DNA of 35,643 nucleotides from an uncultured Clostridium sp. GTDB lineage: Bacteria; Bacillota; Clostridia; TANB77; CAG-508. Made by a program: the position numbers and the translations under genes. A model generated the notes under the pieces. The model did not search any database. It was not told where the DNA came from and saw only the letters and a list, made by a program, of their open reading frames with translations. Positions 16,507 to 24,904 of this stretch are shown here, in pieces (position 1 is the first letter of the stretch; each line of letters starts with the position of its first letter). The stretch spans positions 1 to 35,643 of the forward strand of contig USJO01000010.1 in assembly GCA_900555075.1 (NCBI GenBank), in the 5' to 3' direction.

Positions 16507-18177
16507 ATGATGATGTCTGATATTGAAATTGCACAAAATACTGAAATGAAAAATATAAATGAGATTGCAGAAGTTGCTGGTATTGATAAAAAATATATTG
16601 AGCAATATGGAAATTATAAAGCAAAAATCGATTTATCTTTACTAGAGAATTTAAATAAAAAAATTGGCAAATTAATACTTGTTACTGCAATTAACCCAAC
16701 TCCTGCTGGGGAAGGTAAAACTACAACTACCATTGGTTTAGCAGATAGCCTAAAAAAGCTTGGAAAAAATGTTGTTGTTGCATTACGAGAACCTTCTTTA
16801 GGTCCTGTATTTGGCATTAAGGGTGGTGCTACTGGTGGTGGATATGCTCAAGTTGTACCAATGGAGGATATCAATTTACATTTTACTGGTGATTTTCATG
16901 CAATAGGTAGCGCAAATAATTTACTTGCTGCTATGCTGGATAACCATATATATCAAGGGAACAGTTTAAATATTGACCCTACAAAAATAACCTGGAAAAG
17001 ATGTGTAGATATGAACGACCGTCAACTTCGTTTTGTTCAAGATGGTCTTGGTGGAGAAAAAAATGGAGTTCCTCGTGCAGATGGTTTTGATATTACAGTT
17101 GCCTCTGAAGTAATGGCTGTTTTTTGTTTAGCTTCTTCTATGGAAGATTTAAAAACAAGACTTTCTAAATTGATTGTTGGATATACCTATGAGGACAAGC
17201 CAGTAACAGCAGGTGATTTAAAAGCAGAAGGAGCTATGGCAGCACTACTAAAGGAAGCAATAAAACCTAATTTAGTTCAAACTCTTGAACATACACCTGC
17301 AATTGTTCACGGAGGGCCTTTTGCAAATATTGCACATGGATGTAATTCTGTAATAGCAACAAAAATGGCAATGAATCTTGGAGATTATGCAGTAACAGAG
17401 GCTGGATTTGGAGCTGATTTAGGAGCCGAAAAATTCTTAGACATAAAATGTAGGTTAGCAAATTTGAAACCTAGTGCAGTTGTAATAGTTGCAACCATAA
17501 GAGCTTTAAAGATGCATGGAGGGATAAGTAAAGATAACTTAAATGTAGAAAACTTAGAAGCATTGAAAAAAGGCATACCAAATTTATTACAACACGTTTC
17601 AAATATAAAAAATGTATATCACCTTCCATCTGTAGTCGCCATAAATAGATTTCCAACAGATACACAAAAAGAAATTGACCTAATAATTAATAAATGCAAA
17701 AATCTTGGTGTGAATGTTGTCCTATCTGATGTTTGGGCAAAAGGCTCAAATGGTGGTTTAGAGCTTGCAAAAGAGGTAATAAACCTTTGCAATGAAAGAA
17801 ACAATTTCAAATATAGTTACGAATTAGAAAACACTATTGAGAACAAAATAGAAACAATAGTAAAGAGAATATATGGTGGTAAAGGAGTAATTTTCACTCC
17901 AGAAGCAAAAGGACAAATAAAACGCCTAACAGACCTAGGTTTCAGTAAATTACCTATCTGTATAGCAAAAACTCAATATAGTTTCTCAGACGATATGACA
18001 AAGCTCGGTGTCCCTGAAAATTTCGAGGTAACCGTAAGAGAAGTAAAAATTTCAGCAGGCGCAGGCTTTATTGTGGCATTAACTGGCTCTATTATGACAA
18101 TGCCCGGTTTGCCAAAAGAACCAGCTGCAGAAAAAATAGATGTCTTACCAACAGGCAAAATCATAGGTCTATTCTAA
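16507..18177 (+). CDS. fhs: Formate-tetrahydrofolate ligase
   Basis: ATP-dependent ligase forming 10-formyltetrahydrofolate from formate and tetrahydrofolate. It is used in one-carbon metabolism for purine and formylmethionine synthesis in anaerobes and in the methyl branch of the acetyl-CoA pathway. The 556-residue length is typical. The P-loop TPAGEGKTTTTIGLAD lies near residues 61-76, followed by the family blocks REPSLGPVFGIKGGATGGG and HFTGDFHAI. The C-terminus ends GLPKEPAAEKIDV...GKIIGLF as in the family. GGAGGT precedes the first of three consecutive ATG/ATG/ATG codons, and the first is taken. No other one-carbon genes adjoin. Confidence 0.98.
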   Translation: MMMSDIEIAQNTEMKNINEIAEVAGIDKKYIEQYGNYKAKIDLSLLENLNKKIGKLILVTAINPTPAGEGKTTTTIGLADSLKKLGKNVVVALREPSLGPVFGIKGGATGGGYAQVVPMEDINLHFTGDFHAIGSANNLLAAMLDNHIYQGNSLNIDPTKITWKRCVDMNDRQLRFVQDGLGGEKNGVPRADGFDITVASEVMAVFCLASSMEDLKTRLSKLIVGYTYEDKPVTAGDLKAEGAMAALLKEAIKPNLVQTLEHTPAIVHGGPFANIAHGCNSVIATKMAMNLGDYAVTEAGFGADLGAEKFLDIKCRLANLKPSAVVIVATIRALKMHGGISKDNLNVENLEALKKGIPNLLQHVSNIKNVYHLPSVVAINRFPTDTQKEIDLIINKCKNLGVNVVLSDVWAKGSNGGLELAKEVINLCNERNNFKYSYELENTIENKIETIVKRIYGGKGVIFTPEAKGQIKRLTDLGFSKLPICIAKTQYSFSDDMTKLGVPENFEVTVREVKISAGAGFIVALTGSIMTMPGLPKEPAAEKIDVLPTGKIIGLF

Positions 18178-18193
18178 AAAGTATTCATCAGAT

Positions 18194-18229
18194 AATTATG
18201 GATTACTTTCAAGGAAGTAATCCATAATT
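18194..18229. terminator. Perfect 15-bp hairpin at the convergent ends of fhs and the amidase
   Basis: Arms 18194-18208 and 18215-18229 pair perfectly around TCAAGG. The hairpin overlaps the last codons of the amidase gene. No T-run follows on either strand, so it is an atypical terminator or a 3'-end stabiliser. Confidence 0.55.
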
Positions 18230-18914
18230 CCCACATAAATTCCCCATGCAAGTTTATCCTGATATTCTTCCTGTTCTAACAATGCCTTTTCTTCCGGATT
18301 CGATAAAAATCCACATTCTACTATAGCTGTTGGAATTTCCACATTTTCTATTATATATACATTTTCTATTTTCAATGATTCTCTTTTGTTTTCTTTTTGA
18401 ATTGTTTCGTTTAATCCCTTTTGCAGACTTTGAGCTAGTTTTTTACTTGCTTCATTTTCTTTTTTGAAAAAGGTTTGCCAGCCCCAATATTGAGTTTGTG
18501 GTATTTTATTTAAATGTATGGATACAAATATATCTGCTTGTGCTTCGTTTCCTATTTTTACTCTATTTTTTATGTCAGAAACTTTTTTCTCCCTTAATGT
18601 GCTCTTGTCTAGGTCATATATACCGTTTTCATCTGAGCGGGTTAATATTACTGTGCTTCCCGCCTGTTCTAATAGTTTTTGTACTTTTAATGTTATTTTT
18701 AAATTTATATTAGCTTCAGAAGTGCCATCTACTGTTGCGCCACCGATCTTCTCCGCCCATGTCCAGCATCTAAAACTATTACTTTTTTATTTACTGGAAG
18801 TGCTACAGTTTCTTGAGTTCTTGTTTTATTTGATGGTTTTAATTGAAATACTACTGTTGATACTATTAAACATATTAATATTAAATATATTCTTTTTTTA
18901 TTTAAAACAAACAT
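18196..18914 (-). pseudogene. N-acetylmuramoyl-L-alanine amidase (Amidase_3), frameshifted at the first zinc motif
   Basis: Zinc amidases of this family cut the bond between N-acetylmuramic acid and the stem peptide. An N-terminal membrane anchor or signal (about residues 6-26) precedes VIVLDAGHG. The sequence there has two extra bases: removing one G from CATGGGCGG and the C from GATCGG gives GHGGEDGGATVDG, the canonical motif. As it stands the frame stops after about 61 residues. The rest of the domain is intact in the repaired frame: zinc Glu in TSEANINL, His in FVSIHLN, catalytic Glu in AIVECGF. The repaired length is about 239 residues. The ribosome site GGGGG is buried in a hairpin. Confidence 0.87.
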
Positions 18915-18920
18915 AAAAAT

Positions 18921-18944
18921 CCCCCATATTAAATTATATGAGGG
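18921..18944 (-). promoter_or_regulatory. Hairpin burying the amidase ribosome site, also a GGDEF-gene terminator
   Basis: On the minus-strand RNA, CCCUCAUAU pairs with AUAUGGGGG (nine pairs, one U-G) around AAUUUA. AUUUUU and the amidase AUG follow at once. The G run is the only ribosome-site candidate for the amidase. The same hairpin with its U-tract can terminate the GGDEF gene transcript. Confidence 0.6.
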
Positions 18945-18966
18945 TTGTTTTTGTAAAATTCCTTTT

Positions 18967-19896
18967 TTAATGTTTTCTTCTGTCTATTGCATAACAGCTT
19001 CCCTTGTATTTTTTTGCAATATGTTTTACTTGTGCTCCTACTTCTCCTATTTCTAACACGTTTGAGAACATATCGCAATCAACTATTACTACTCCAATTG
19101 ATATTGAGGTTAGTGGGAAATGTTCCATTTTGCCTTTTCTGTTTTGAATTTTTAGATATTTTCTTTCTAAATCTTCTTCTGTGAAAAAGGCTTTTACTCC
19201 ACTATCAAATTCAGATATTATATCTTGACATACTTTTTCATATTCTAAATTTACTCCTAATACTGCAACAAAGTCATCTCCTCCAATATGCCCTACAAAT
19301 ATATCTGAACTTTCTACATTATTAACATTTTTCAAAATAGTTTTTGCTGTGAATTTTATTATCTCATCGCCTTTTAAAAATCCATATACATCATTATACG
19401 CTTTGAAATTGTCTAAATCTAAATATAAAACTGTAAATTTTTCATTTCTTAATAATCTTCTTTTAAGTTCTGTTTGAATTTGTATATTCCCTGGCAATCC
19501 TGTCAAAGGACTAATTGTTCTGTTTAATACTAGTAGACTAAATATATTTCTTATTCTATAATAGAGATACTCCATTCCCATTGATTTTGCAACATAGTAT
19601 TCTATATAGTTTTTAGCTAATTTGATTTTAAATTCTTTATCCTCTTTTGATGATACCACTATAATTGGTATAATATTATTATCTTCGTTTTTTCTTATCT
19701 CTTCACATACTTCTATTACATCTTTATCTATTGTGTCATCATTTATTATTATTAGTTGAGGTAAATTTTTAAAAATCATTTTTGCATTTTTTGTTTCTAT
19801 TTGCCTAAATTTGAGTTTTTCTTCTTTTGCAAATAACTTCTTTAATTCTTCTGTTAATTCTTCATGTTCATCAATTACATATATTTCTTGGAACAT
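18967..19896 (-). CDS. Receiver-like / GGDEF domain protein (putative diguanylate cyclase)
   Basis: Cytoplasmic 309-residue protein. The N-terminal 120 residues look like a response-regulator receiver: acidic pair in YVIDEHE, candidate acceptor Asp in LIIINDD, Ser in IIVVSS and Lys in YVAKS. A GGDEF domain follows (about 130-300) with the substrate-binding SPLTGLPGN and YLDLDNFKAYND motifs and the active-site motif as GGDDF. GGDDF may still make cyclic di-GMP. The RxxD inhibitory site is absent (ESSD at that position), so product feedback is unlikely. AAGGAG precedes the ATG. It follows the Ig-like membrane protein by 20 bases, and that protein may be its sensory partner. Confidence 0.85.
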   Translation of the reverse strand: MFQEIYVIDEHEELTEELKKLFAKEEKLKFRQIETKNAKMIFKNLPQLIIINDDTIDKDVIEVCEEIRKNEDNNIIPIIVVSSKEDKEFKIKLAKNYIEYYVAKSMGMEYLYYRIRNIFSLLVLNRTISPLTGLPGNIQIQTELKRRLLRNEKFTVLYLDLDNFKAYNDVYGFLKGDEIIKFTAKTILKNVNNVESSDIFVGHIGGDDFVAVLGVNLEYEKVCQDIISEFDSGVKAFFTEEDLERKYLKIQNRKGKMEHFPLTSISIGVVIVDCDMFSNVLEIGEVGAQVKHIAKKYKGSCYAIDRRKH

Positions 19897-19916
19897 TGTT
19901 TTTTCTCCTTTTTTAT

Positions 19917-20909
19917 CTATATATCTGCATGTCCATCTACTACATATTCTTTATCTGGCTGTTCTAGTGTATAAACTTTAACTACTACATCTATACTTCC
20001 TTCTGGAATATTAACATCCATTTTTAAATTTGTAGTGTCTGAACGATATTGTGTATTAGATTCATTATATACAAATATTTCCTGTTGATTAATTGTAATA
20101 ATTACTTCCTTGAATCCTTTATCATGTTCTACATGAATTTTTAGTATATTTCCATCTACTGTTTGGTCTATATTAAATTCAACTGTTGGTTTTATTACTG
20201 CTATTATAAGTTGCTCCTTGGTTTGTGTATTTCCTTCCATATCAGTTGCTCTTACATACAGCCTATTTGTTCCCCTTTTTGCAGGCACCGTAATTGCTAC
20301 TTGTGCTCCTCCTTCAGTTGTAGGAGTTACTATTTGGGGCTCCTCTCCTTCCCAATTATATTCCATCTCCTTTATTCCTTTTTCACTACTTGCCATTATT
20401 TCTATTGTAGTAACTTCATTTTCTGTATAATTAAATACAATTTTAGGTTTGGTCGGATCATATTGCTCGATAGAAAATTCTCTCTTAATTTCATTAATAC
20501 TTCCATCAATTCCTATTGCTTTAACATATAAAACATTATAATCTCCTTCTAGTAATTCAACCCCTGTAGTAAGTTGAGTAGATCCATTTAAATTGTTTTC
20601 CTTTATATTTTCATCATCATTCCACCAGTATATTACTTTTTCTAGTCCAACATCATATGATACTTTTATATTGCATAGATTGTCCTTCTTTTCTATTTCT
20701 ATAGTAGGTTTATTTAAAACATCTATTGGGTTGTCTTTATCCTTTTTGTTTTCTTTTATTGTTCCAACAATCTTTGCTACTACTATAACCAATGCAAATA
20801 CTATTAATATTATAGAAAAAATTATTAGGATTTTTCTTGTATCTAATATTTCACCTTTTTCTCTGTCCTGTTTTTTATAATTGTTTTCAGTAGATAAAAT
20901 TTGATTCAT
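19917..20909 (-). CDS. Membrane-anchored protein with tandem Ig-like extracellular domains
   Basis: 330 residues: a short cytoplasmic head (1-25, with KKQDREKGE), one transmembrane helix (about 27-49), then about 280 extracellular residues. Three similar beta-sandwich units can be seen (about 65-150, 150-240, 240-328). Each pairs a strand of the type KVIYWWN or KEMEYNW with a later strand such as YNVLYVKAIGIDG or NRLYVRATDMEGN. This pattern resembles bacterial Ig-like or Big-type repeats. No enzyme motif is present. AAGGA precedes the ATG, with a TTTACA-18-TATAAT promoter upstream. It is first in an operon with the GGDEF protein, which hints at surface sensing, though this is only inferred. 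Confidence 0.65.
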   Translation of the reverse strand: MNQILSTENNYKKQDREKGEILDTRKILIIFSIILIVFALVIVVAKIVGTIKENKKDKDNPIDVLNKPTIEIEKKDNLCNIKVSYDVGLEKVIYWWNDDENIKENNLNGSTQLTTGVELLEGDYNVLYVKAIGIDGSINEIKREFSIEQYDPTKPKIVFNYTENEVTTIEIMASSEKGIKEMEYNWEGEEPQIVTPTTEGGAQVAITVPAKRGTNRLYVRATDMEGNTQTKEQLIIAVIKPTVEFNIDQTVDGNILKIHVEHDKGFKEVIITINQQEIFVYNESNTQYRSDTTNLKMDVNIPEGSIDVVVKVYTLEQPDKEYVVDGHADI

Positions 20910-20939
20910 ATCTTCTCTTCCTTTTTATAATATATTAAA

Positions 20940-20969
20940 ATTATATCATAAAAAAAACACTTTTGTAAA
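20940..20969 (-). promoter_or_regulatory. Sigma-A promoter of the Ig-like/GGDEF operon
   Basis: Minus strand: TTTACA (20964-20969), 18-base spacer, TATAAT (20940-20945), ahead of AAGGA and the ATG at 20909. Confidence 0.7.
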
Positions 20970-21039
20970 TATATTTTTTCATTATTCACATATTTATAGT
21001 ATCTATTCATATATATATTTATGAAGGGAATGATTTAAA

Positions 21040-21192
21040 GTGAATAATAACATTGATATGAGTAAATTATTGCAACTACTATCCAAAATGGATAAAAAAG
21101 AATTAGAAGCTGGTATTGCAAAAGCAAATCAAATTTTGCAAACTAAAAGTAAGGATGACATTCTAAAAGAGTTTAATCAAAATAATAAGTAA
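21040..21192 (+). CDS. Small 50-residue helical protein, first of a linked pair
   Basis: GTG start with AAGGGA ten bases upstream. The product is short and mostly helical, with two charged amphipathic stretches (SKLLQLLSKMDKKELEAG and AKANQILQTKSKDDILKEF) and no cysteine or membrane segment. I do not recognise a family. The next gene follows by 14 bases with an equivalent GTGAAT start and an AAGGAG site overlapping this gene's stop. The shared layout supports a real two-gene unit rather than chance. Confidence 0.6.
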   Translation: MNNNIDMSKLLQLLSKMDKKELEAGIAKANQILQTKSKDDILKEFNQNNK

Positions 21193-21206
21193 GGAGCTTG
21201 TTTATT

Positions 21207-21602
21207 GTGAATGAAGATTTATCTAGTATGTTTGAGAAATTAAATATAAATAAAGATGCTATTTCTCCTGAAATGATAGATAATATTAGGAATATGTTTA
21301 ATAACATTTCATCAAGTTCCGATTCTACTAGTTCAAGCAAAAGTCCAGATATTGATATGGATACAATTTTGAAGATGAAATCAATAATGGATAAGATTAA
21401 TGCCAAAAATGATAAACCTAGTTCAAAATTATTATATGATCTAAAACCTTTTTTAAATGAATCAAAACAGAATAAAATAGATAAATATGTAAAGATGGAT
21501 AAAATGGTTGAGTTGTTACCACTAATAGGTGGTGATTTAAACACACACCTATATAGTGATAACCAAGCATTATTATTCTCTTTAATTGCTTTGTTATTCT
21601 AG
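21207..21602 (+). CDS. Small 131-residue protein, second of a linked pair
   Basis: The GTG at 21207 is chosen because AAGGAG lies ten bases upstream, the same spacing as in the preceding gene. A TTG at 21198 is too close to the site. The product has a helical N-terminus (NEDLSSMFEKLNI), a Ser-rich linker (about 38-48), and a C-terminal helical domain with SSKLLYDLKPFLNESKQNKI and a KMVELLPLIGGDL ending. The family is unrecognised; the C-terminal segment has the look of a conserved domain. It overlaps the convergent minC stop by nine bases with no terminator between. Confidence 0.65.
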   Translation: MNEDLSSMFEKLNINKDAISPEMIDNIRNMFNNISSSSDSTSSSKSPDIDMDTILKMKSIMDKINAKNDKPSSKLLYDLKPFLNESKQNKIDKYVKMDKMVELLPLIGGDLNTHLYSDNQALLFSLIALLF

Positions 21603-22202
21603 TATAATATGATCTTCTTTAACTGATGCAAATTGCTTCGTTTCTTCTAGTTCTTCTTTTTCCATTTCTTTTAATATATTTGCTATTCTTAGTTGTGGAC
21701 ATTCTATTCTATGAGTGGCAATTATAGCTTTCTTATTCCCCTTTGCACCTGCATGGGCTAAACCTCTTAGAACTCCTAATATTACAATATTTTCTTCTGC
21801 TATTACCTCTGCACCATTATTTACATCTCCAAGTATAACTATACTTCCCTCTGTTTCTATTCTTTGTCCTGATCTAATTCCTCCTTTAAAGAAATATGTT
21901 TGTGAATTTTCTACATCCTGTTCATATGCTTTTTTTATTCCTGATAAACCTAGTTCATTAACATTGTCGAATTCTATATTAACATTTATTGCCTTTTTTA
22001 TAATACTTTTAATCTCTTCCATTTCCTTATCTCTTAAAAACTTGCCTGTTACTCTTATTGGATTTTTAGCTTCTTTATATAAATTCTTTAATACTGGTAA
22101 TTTTTTTTCTAATGACTCTATAATTTGCTCTTGTGTAGCTTCTTCATTTACCTTTAGTATAATTTCATTTTTTTTCATATTAACTAATATAATACTTCTC
22201 AT
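21594..22202 (-). CDS. minC: Septum site-determining protein MinC
   Basis: Inhibitor of FtsZ assembly that, with MinD, keeps division at midcell. The N-terminal domain (1-95) has the family alpha/beta pattern. The C-terminal beta-helix domain (about 100-200) carries the recognisable GGIRSGQRIETEGSIVILGD, NNGAEVIAEENI and GLAHAGAKGN motifs. The 202-residue length is normal. The ATG at 22202 has AAAGGA upstream. It is the last gene of mreD-mrdA-minC. MinD is not adjacent, unlike the usual mreBCD-mrdA-minCD arrangement. Confidence 0.95.
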   Translation of the reverse strand: MRSIILVNMKKNEIILKVNEEATQEQIIESLEKKLPVLKNLYKEAKNPIRVTGKFLRDKEMEEIKSIIKKAINVNIEFDNVNELGLSGIKKAYEQDVENSQTYFFKGGIRSGQRIETEGSIVILGDVNNGAEVIAEENIVILGVLRGLAHAGAKGNKKAIIATHRIECPQLRIANILKEMEKEELEETKQFASVKEDHIILE

Positions 22203-22228
22203 TTTCTTTGTCCTTTCTTTTATAACTA

Positions 22229-24304
22229 TTAATTATTCCCAACATATGGTAATACCTCTTTATTTTCGTTTATTACCTCATTTAATCCAAAGTACGCTTC
22301 TAGAATTTCTTTAGTTACTTCTGCACTATAGTATCCATGAGAACCATTTTCTACAAATACAACTACTGCTATCTCAGGGTTTTCGTATGGCGCAAATCCC
22401 ACAAACCATGCATTTGTTTTTTCTCCTGCTTCTGCTGAACCTGTTTTTCCTCCTATTTGTATATCAAAATCTTTAAATATTGAATATGCTGTACCTCCTT
22501 CTTCTGTAACTGATTGCATTCCAGCTAGTACAGTATCTAGATTTTCTTTATATATATTCAAATCTTCTTTATTAGTTTGTTCAATTCCTAATCTTTTGTT
22601 TATATATTCTTTCATTTCTTTTTTGTCTACTTTTTCTCCATTGCTATTTATTACATCTTTAATAACTGTAATATCTATTTGCTTTCCACCATTTGTAAGC
22701 ATTGCTATATATTTTGCTATTTGCAAAGGTGTAAAGCTGTTTTCTGCTTGTCCTATAACTGCTGATAAGGTATTTCCATAATACCACGTTTGGTTTAGTT
22801 TTTCATATAGTGTTTTTCCTGCGAGCGTTCCTGTTATTTCTCCTGGTAGCTCAATATTTGTTTTTTGACCTAGTCCAAAATATGTTGCATATTGTTCCAA
22901 TGTATTTATTCCTATTCTGGTTCCAACTTCATAGAAATAGCAGTTACATGATTTTTGAATTGCCTGTGATACTGTTAATTTACCATGTCCTCTTCCATAT
23001 GTTGTATAATACCAACATTTTGGATTATAGCCTCTAGGATAAATTCCTGTACAATCTATTAATTCATCTTTTGTTATCTTGTTTGTTTCTAATCCTGCTA
23101 CAGCAGGTATCATTTTAAATATTGAACCTGGTGCATATGCACTTTGTATGCTTCTATTTAATAAAGCACTTTTATCTTTTTGAGTATACTCATTCCATTT
23201 TTCTGTTGTTATCCCATCAACAAATAGTTGTGGTTCAAAGTCTGGGTAACTTACAAGTGCAATTACTTCTCCTGTTTTCACATTTAATACTACTGCTGAA
23301 CCCGTATCTACTTTTCTTGTCTCACTAAAACCACCATTATTGATTTTTTCTATGTTTGTTTTTAGTGCTTGCTCTGCTGCTTGTTGAACTTTTGCATCTA
23401 TTGTAAGTTGTACGTCTTGACCTTTTATTGCTTCTTTTGTTATATATTCCCCTGTTGTCGTTCCATCTATAGACATATCAGTTTGTTTTACCCCATTTTC
23501 TCCTTTTAGGTATTTTTCACAAACATATTCTATCCCTGTTTTTCCTATATAGTCGTCTAGTTCATATCCATCATTTTTTTTATATTCTTCATTATCAATT
23601 TTTCCTACATATCCTAATATATGTGAAGCTAGATTACTATAATAATATTTTCGGATAGGTTTATAATCTATATCAATCCCCGGAAAATTATTATTCATCT
23701 CTTCAAATTGTGCTACACTTTTTTCACTAATGTCAGATGATATTTCGTATCCTCTCATTGCTGTATATCCACTTTTTTCTATTCCATATCTAATACCTAT
23801 TATTTTTCTTGCATCCTCTAATGTATATTCTTTAAGTTCATATTTTTCAATATAATAATTCAAAGCTTGTTCTGCTGTTGTATTCTCCTCTAATTTGTTT
23901 GTTTCTAACCATCTTGCTATACTTTCTGGTTTTTCATATTTGTATTCTATTGGATTAATGCTAATTGGAAATTCATCTTTATACGTATCTTCATTTCCTT
24001 CAAGAATTTTTATTGTGTTTAAAATAGTAGTGTTTAAACTTTTCTCATCTATTTTACTTTTATATATTTTTAATGAATACCTTATTTTGTTTCCTGCTAA
24101 TATATCTCCATTACAATCTAAAATATTTCCTCTGGCTGCTTTTATTGTGTTTTCACGTGTTAACCTTGAATTAGCTTTTTCCAAATACTCTTCTCCATAT
24201 ACAATTTGAAGCTTGAATAATTGTACTATTAAAACAATTCCTATTATATATACTAATATTGACAATATGTTATATCTTACATTTTTTTTATTTAAGGCTG
24301 CCAA
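22229..24304 (-). CDS. mrdA: Penicillin-binding protein 2, elongation transpeptidase
   Basis: Class B PBP that cross-links peptidoglycan during cell elongation with RodA and the MreBCD complex. A membrane anchor (about residues 10-30) leads to the dimerisation domain and a C-terminal transpeptidase domain. The active-site motifs are SIFK (Ser near 396), SCN (near 453) and KTGSAE (near 622). GNILDCNGDILA near 59-70 is the conserved N-terminal box. The 691-residue length is normal. It lies between mreD (10 bases upstream) and minC (26 bases downstream) in one operon. Confidence 0.95.
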   Translation of the reverse strand: MAALNKKNVRYNILSILVYIIGIVLIVQLFKLQIVYGEEYLEKANSRLTRENTIKAARGNILDCNGDILAGNKIRYSLKIYKSKIDEKSLNTTILNTIKILEGNEDTYKDEFPISINPIEYKYEKPESIARWLETNKLEENTTAEQALNYYIEKYELKEYTLEDARKIIGIRYGIEKSGYTAMRGYEISSDISEKSVAQFEEMNNNFPGIDIDYKPIRKYYYSNLASHILGYVGKIDNEEYKKNDGYELDDYIGKTGIEYVCEKYLKGENGVKQTDMSIDGTTTGEYITKEAIKGQDVQLTIDAKVQQAAEQALKTNIEKINNGGFSETRKVDTGSAVVLNVKTGEVIALVSYPDFEPQLFVDGITTEKWNEYTQKDKSALLNRSIQSAYAPGSIFKMIPAVAGLETNKITKDELIDCTGIYPRGYNPKCWYYTTYGRGHGKLTVSQAIQKSCNCYFYEVGTRIGINTLEQYATYFGLGQKTNIELPGEITGTLAGKTLYEKLNQTWYYGNTLSAVIGQAENSFTPLQIAKYIAMLTNGGKQIDITVIKDVINSNGEKVDKKEMKEYINKRLGIEQTNKEDLNIYKENLDTVLAGMQSVTEEGGTAYSIFKDFDIQIGGKTGSAEAGEKTNAWFVGFAPYENPEIAVVVFVENGSHGYYSAEVTKEILEAYFGLNEVINENKEVLPYVGNN

Positions 24305-24314
24305 TTTATTCCTC

Positions 24315-24848
24315 CTAATAATACTTCATCAATGATTTTTTTTCTCTAAATATTTCTTCTGTTTTATTACCCATCTTTTGTATTAAAGGATATAGAATTA
24401 TAATTAAAATTGCATTATATATTGCTTCAATCATAATTATTTTCATACATTGCATAAATACTGGTTCTGCTCCAAGTAGGATTATTTGCAAAGTAAAGTT
24501 TATAACTTCACATAATACCGTTACTGCAATAGTCATAATCATAAAGGTTATTCTACTCTCTTTAGAAAAACTTCTATCTAGTATTCCTCCAATTAGTCCA
24601 GCTATTCCAAGCATTATTGCATTTAGTCCTATTCGTTTTCCTATAAATAAATCCAAAAGGAGTCCTAATATAATTCCTAATGAAAATCCATATTTTTCAC
24701 CTAAATATAATCCTATTGTTAATATTAAAATTATAAATAAGTTTGGTTGTATTCCTGCAATATTATACCAATTGAAAAAATTAGATTGTAGAAAATATGC
24801 AAATAAAGATATAATAAAAAATACTATTATAACTAATGTTCTTTTCAT
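24315..24848 (-). CDS. mreD: Rod shape-determining protein MreD
   Basis: 177-residue polytopic membrane protein with about five helices and MreD-type features: QPNLFIILILTIGLYLGEKYG near residues 34-54 and GLLLDLFIGKRIGLNAIMLG near 61-80. MreD joins MreB and MreC to the elongation machinery. AAAGGAGATCTT precedes the ATG, and a TTGAAA-17-TATAAT promoter lies in the short gap to the subtilisin gene. MreB and MreC are not upstream here. Confidence 0.9.
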   Translation of the reverse strand: MKRTLVIIVFFIISLFAYFLQSNFFNWYNIAGIQPNLFIILILTIGLYLGEKYGFSLGIILGLLLDLFIGKRIGLNAIMLGIAGLIGGILDRSFSKESRITFMIMTIAVTVLCEVINFTLQIILLGAEPVFMQCMKIIMIEAIYNAILIIILYPLIQKMGNKTEEIFREKKSLMKYY

Positions 24849-24872
24849 AAGATCTCCTTTTTCTAGAACATT

Positions 24873-24901
24873 ATTATAACAGTATTTTTTAATTTTTTCA
24901 A
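24873..24901 (-). promoter_or_regulatory. Sigma-A promoter of mreD-mrdA-minC
   Basis: Minus strand: TTGAAA (24896-24901), 17-base spacer, TATAAT (24873-24878). It starts just past the stop codon of the subtilisin gene, separating the two units. Confidence 0.75.
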
Positions 24902-24904
24902 GAG

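Noticed and set aside
16414..16605. Small minus-strand frame over the fhs start
   Set aside because: It covers the fhs promoter, ribosome site and first codons, and has no ribosome site of its own.
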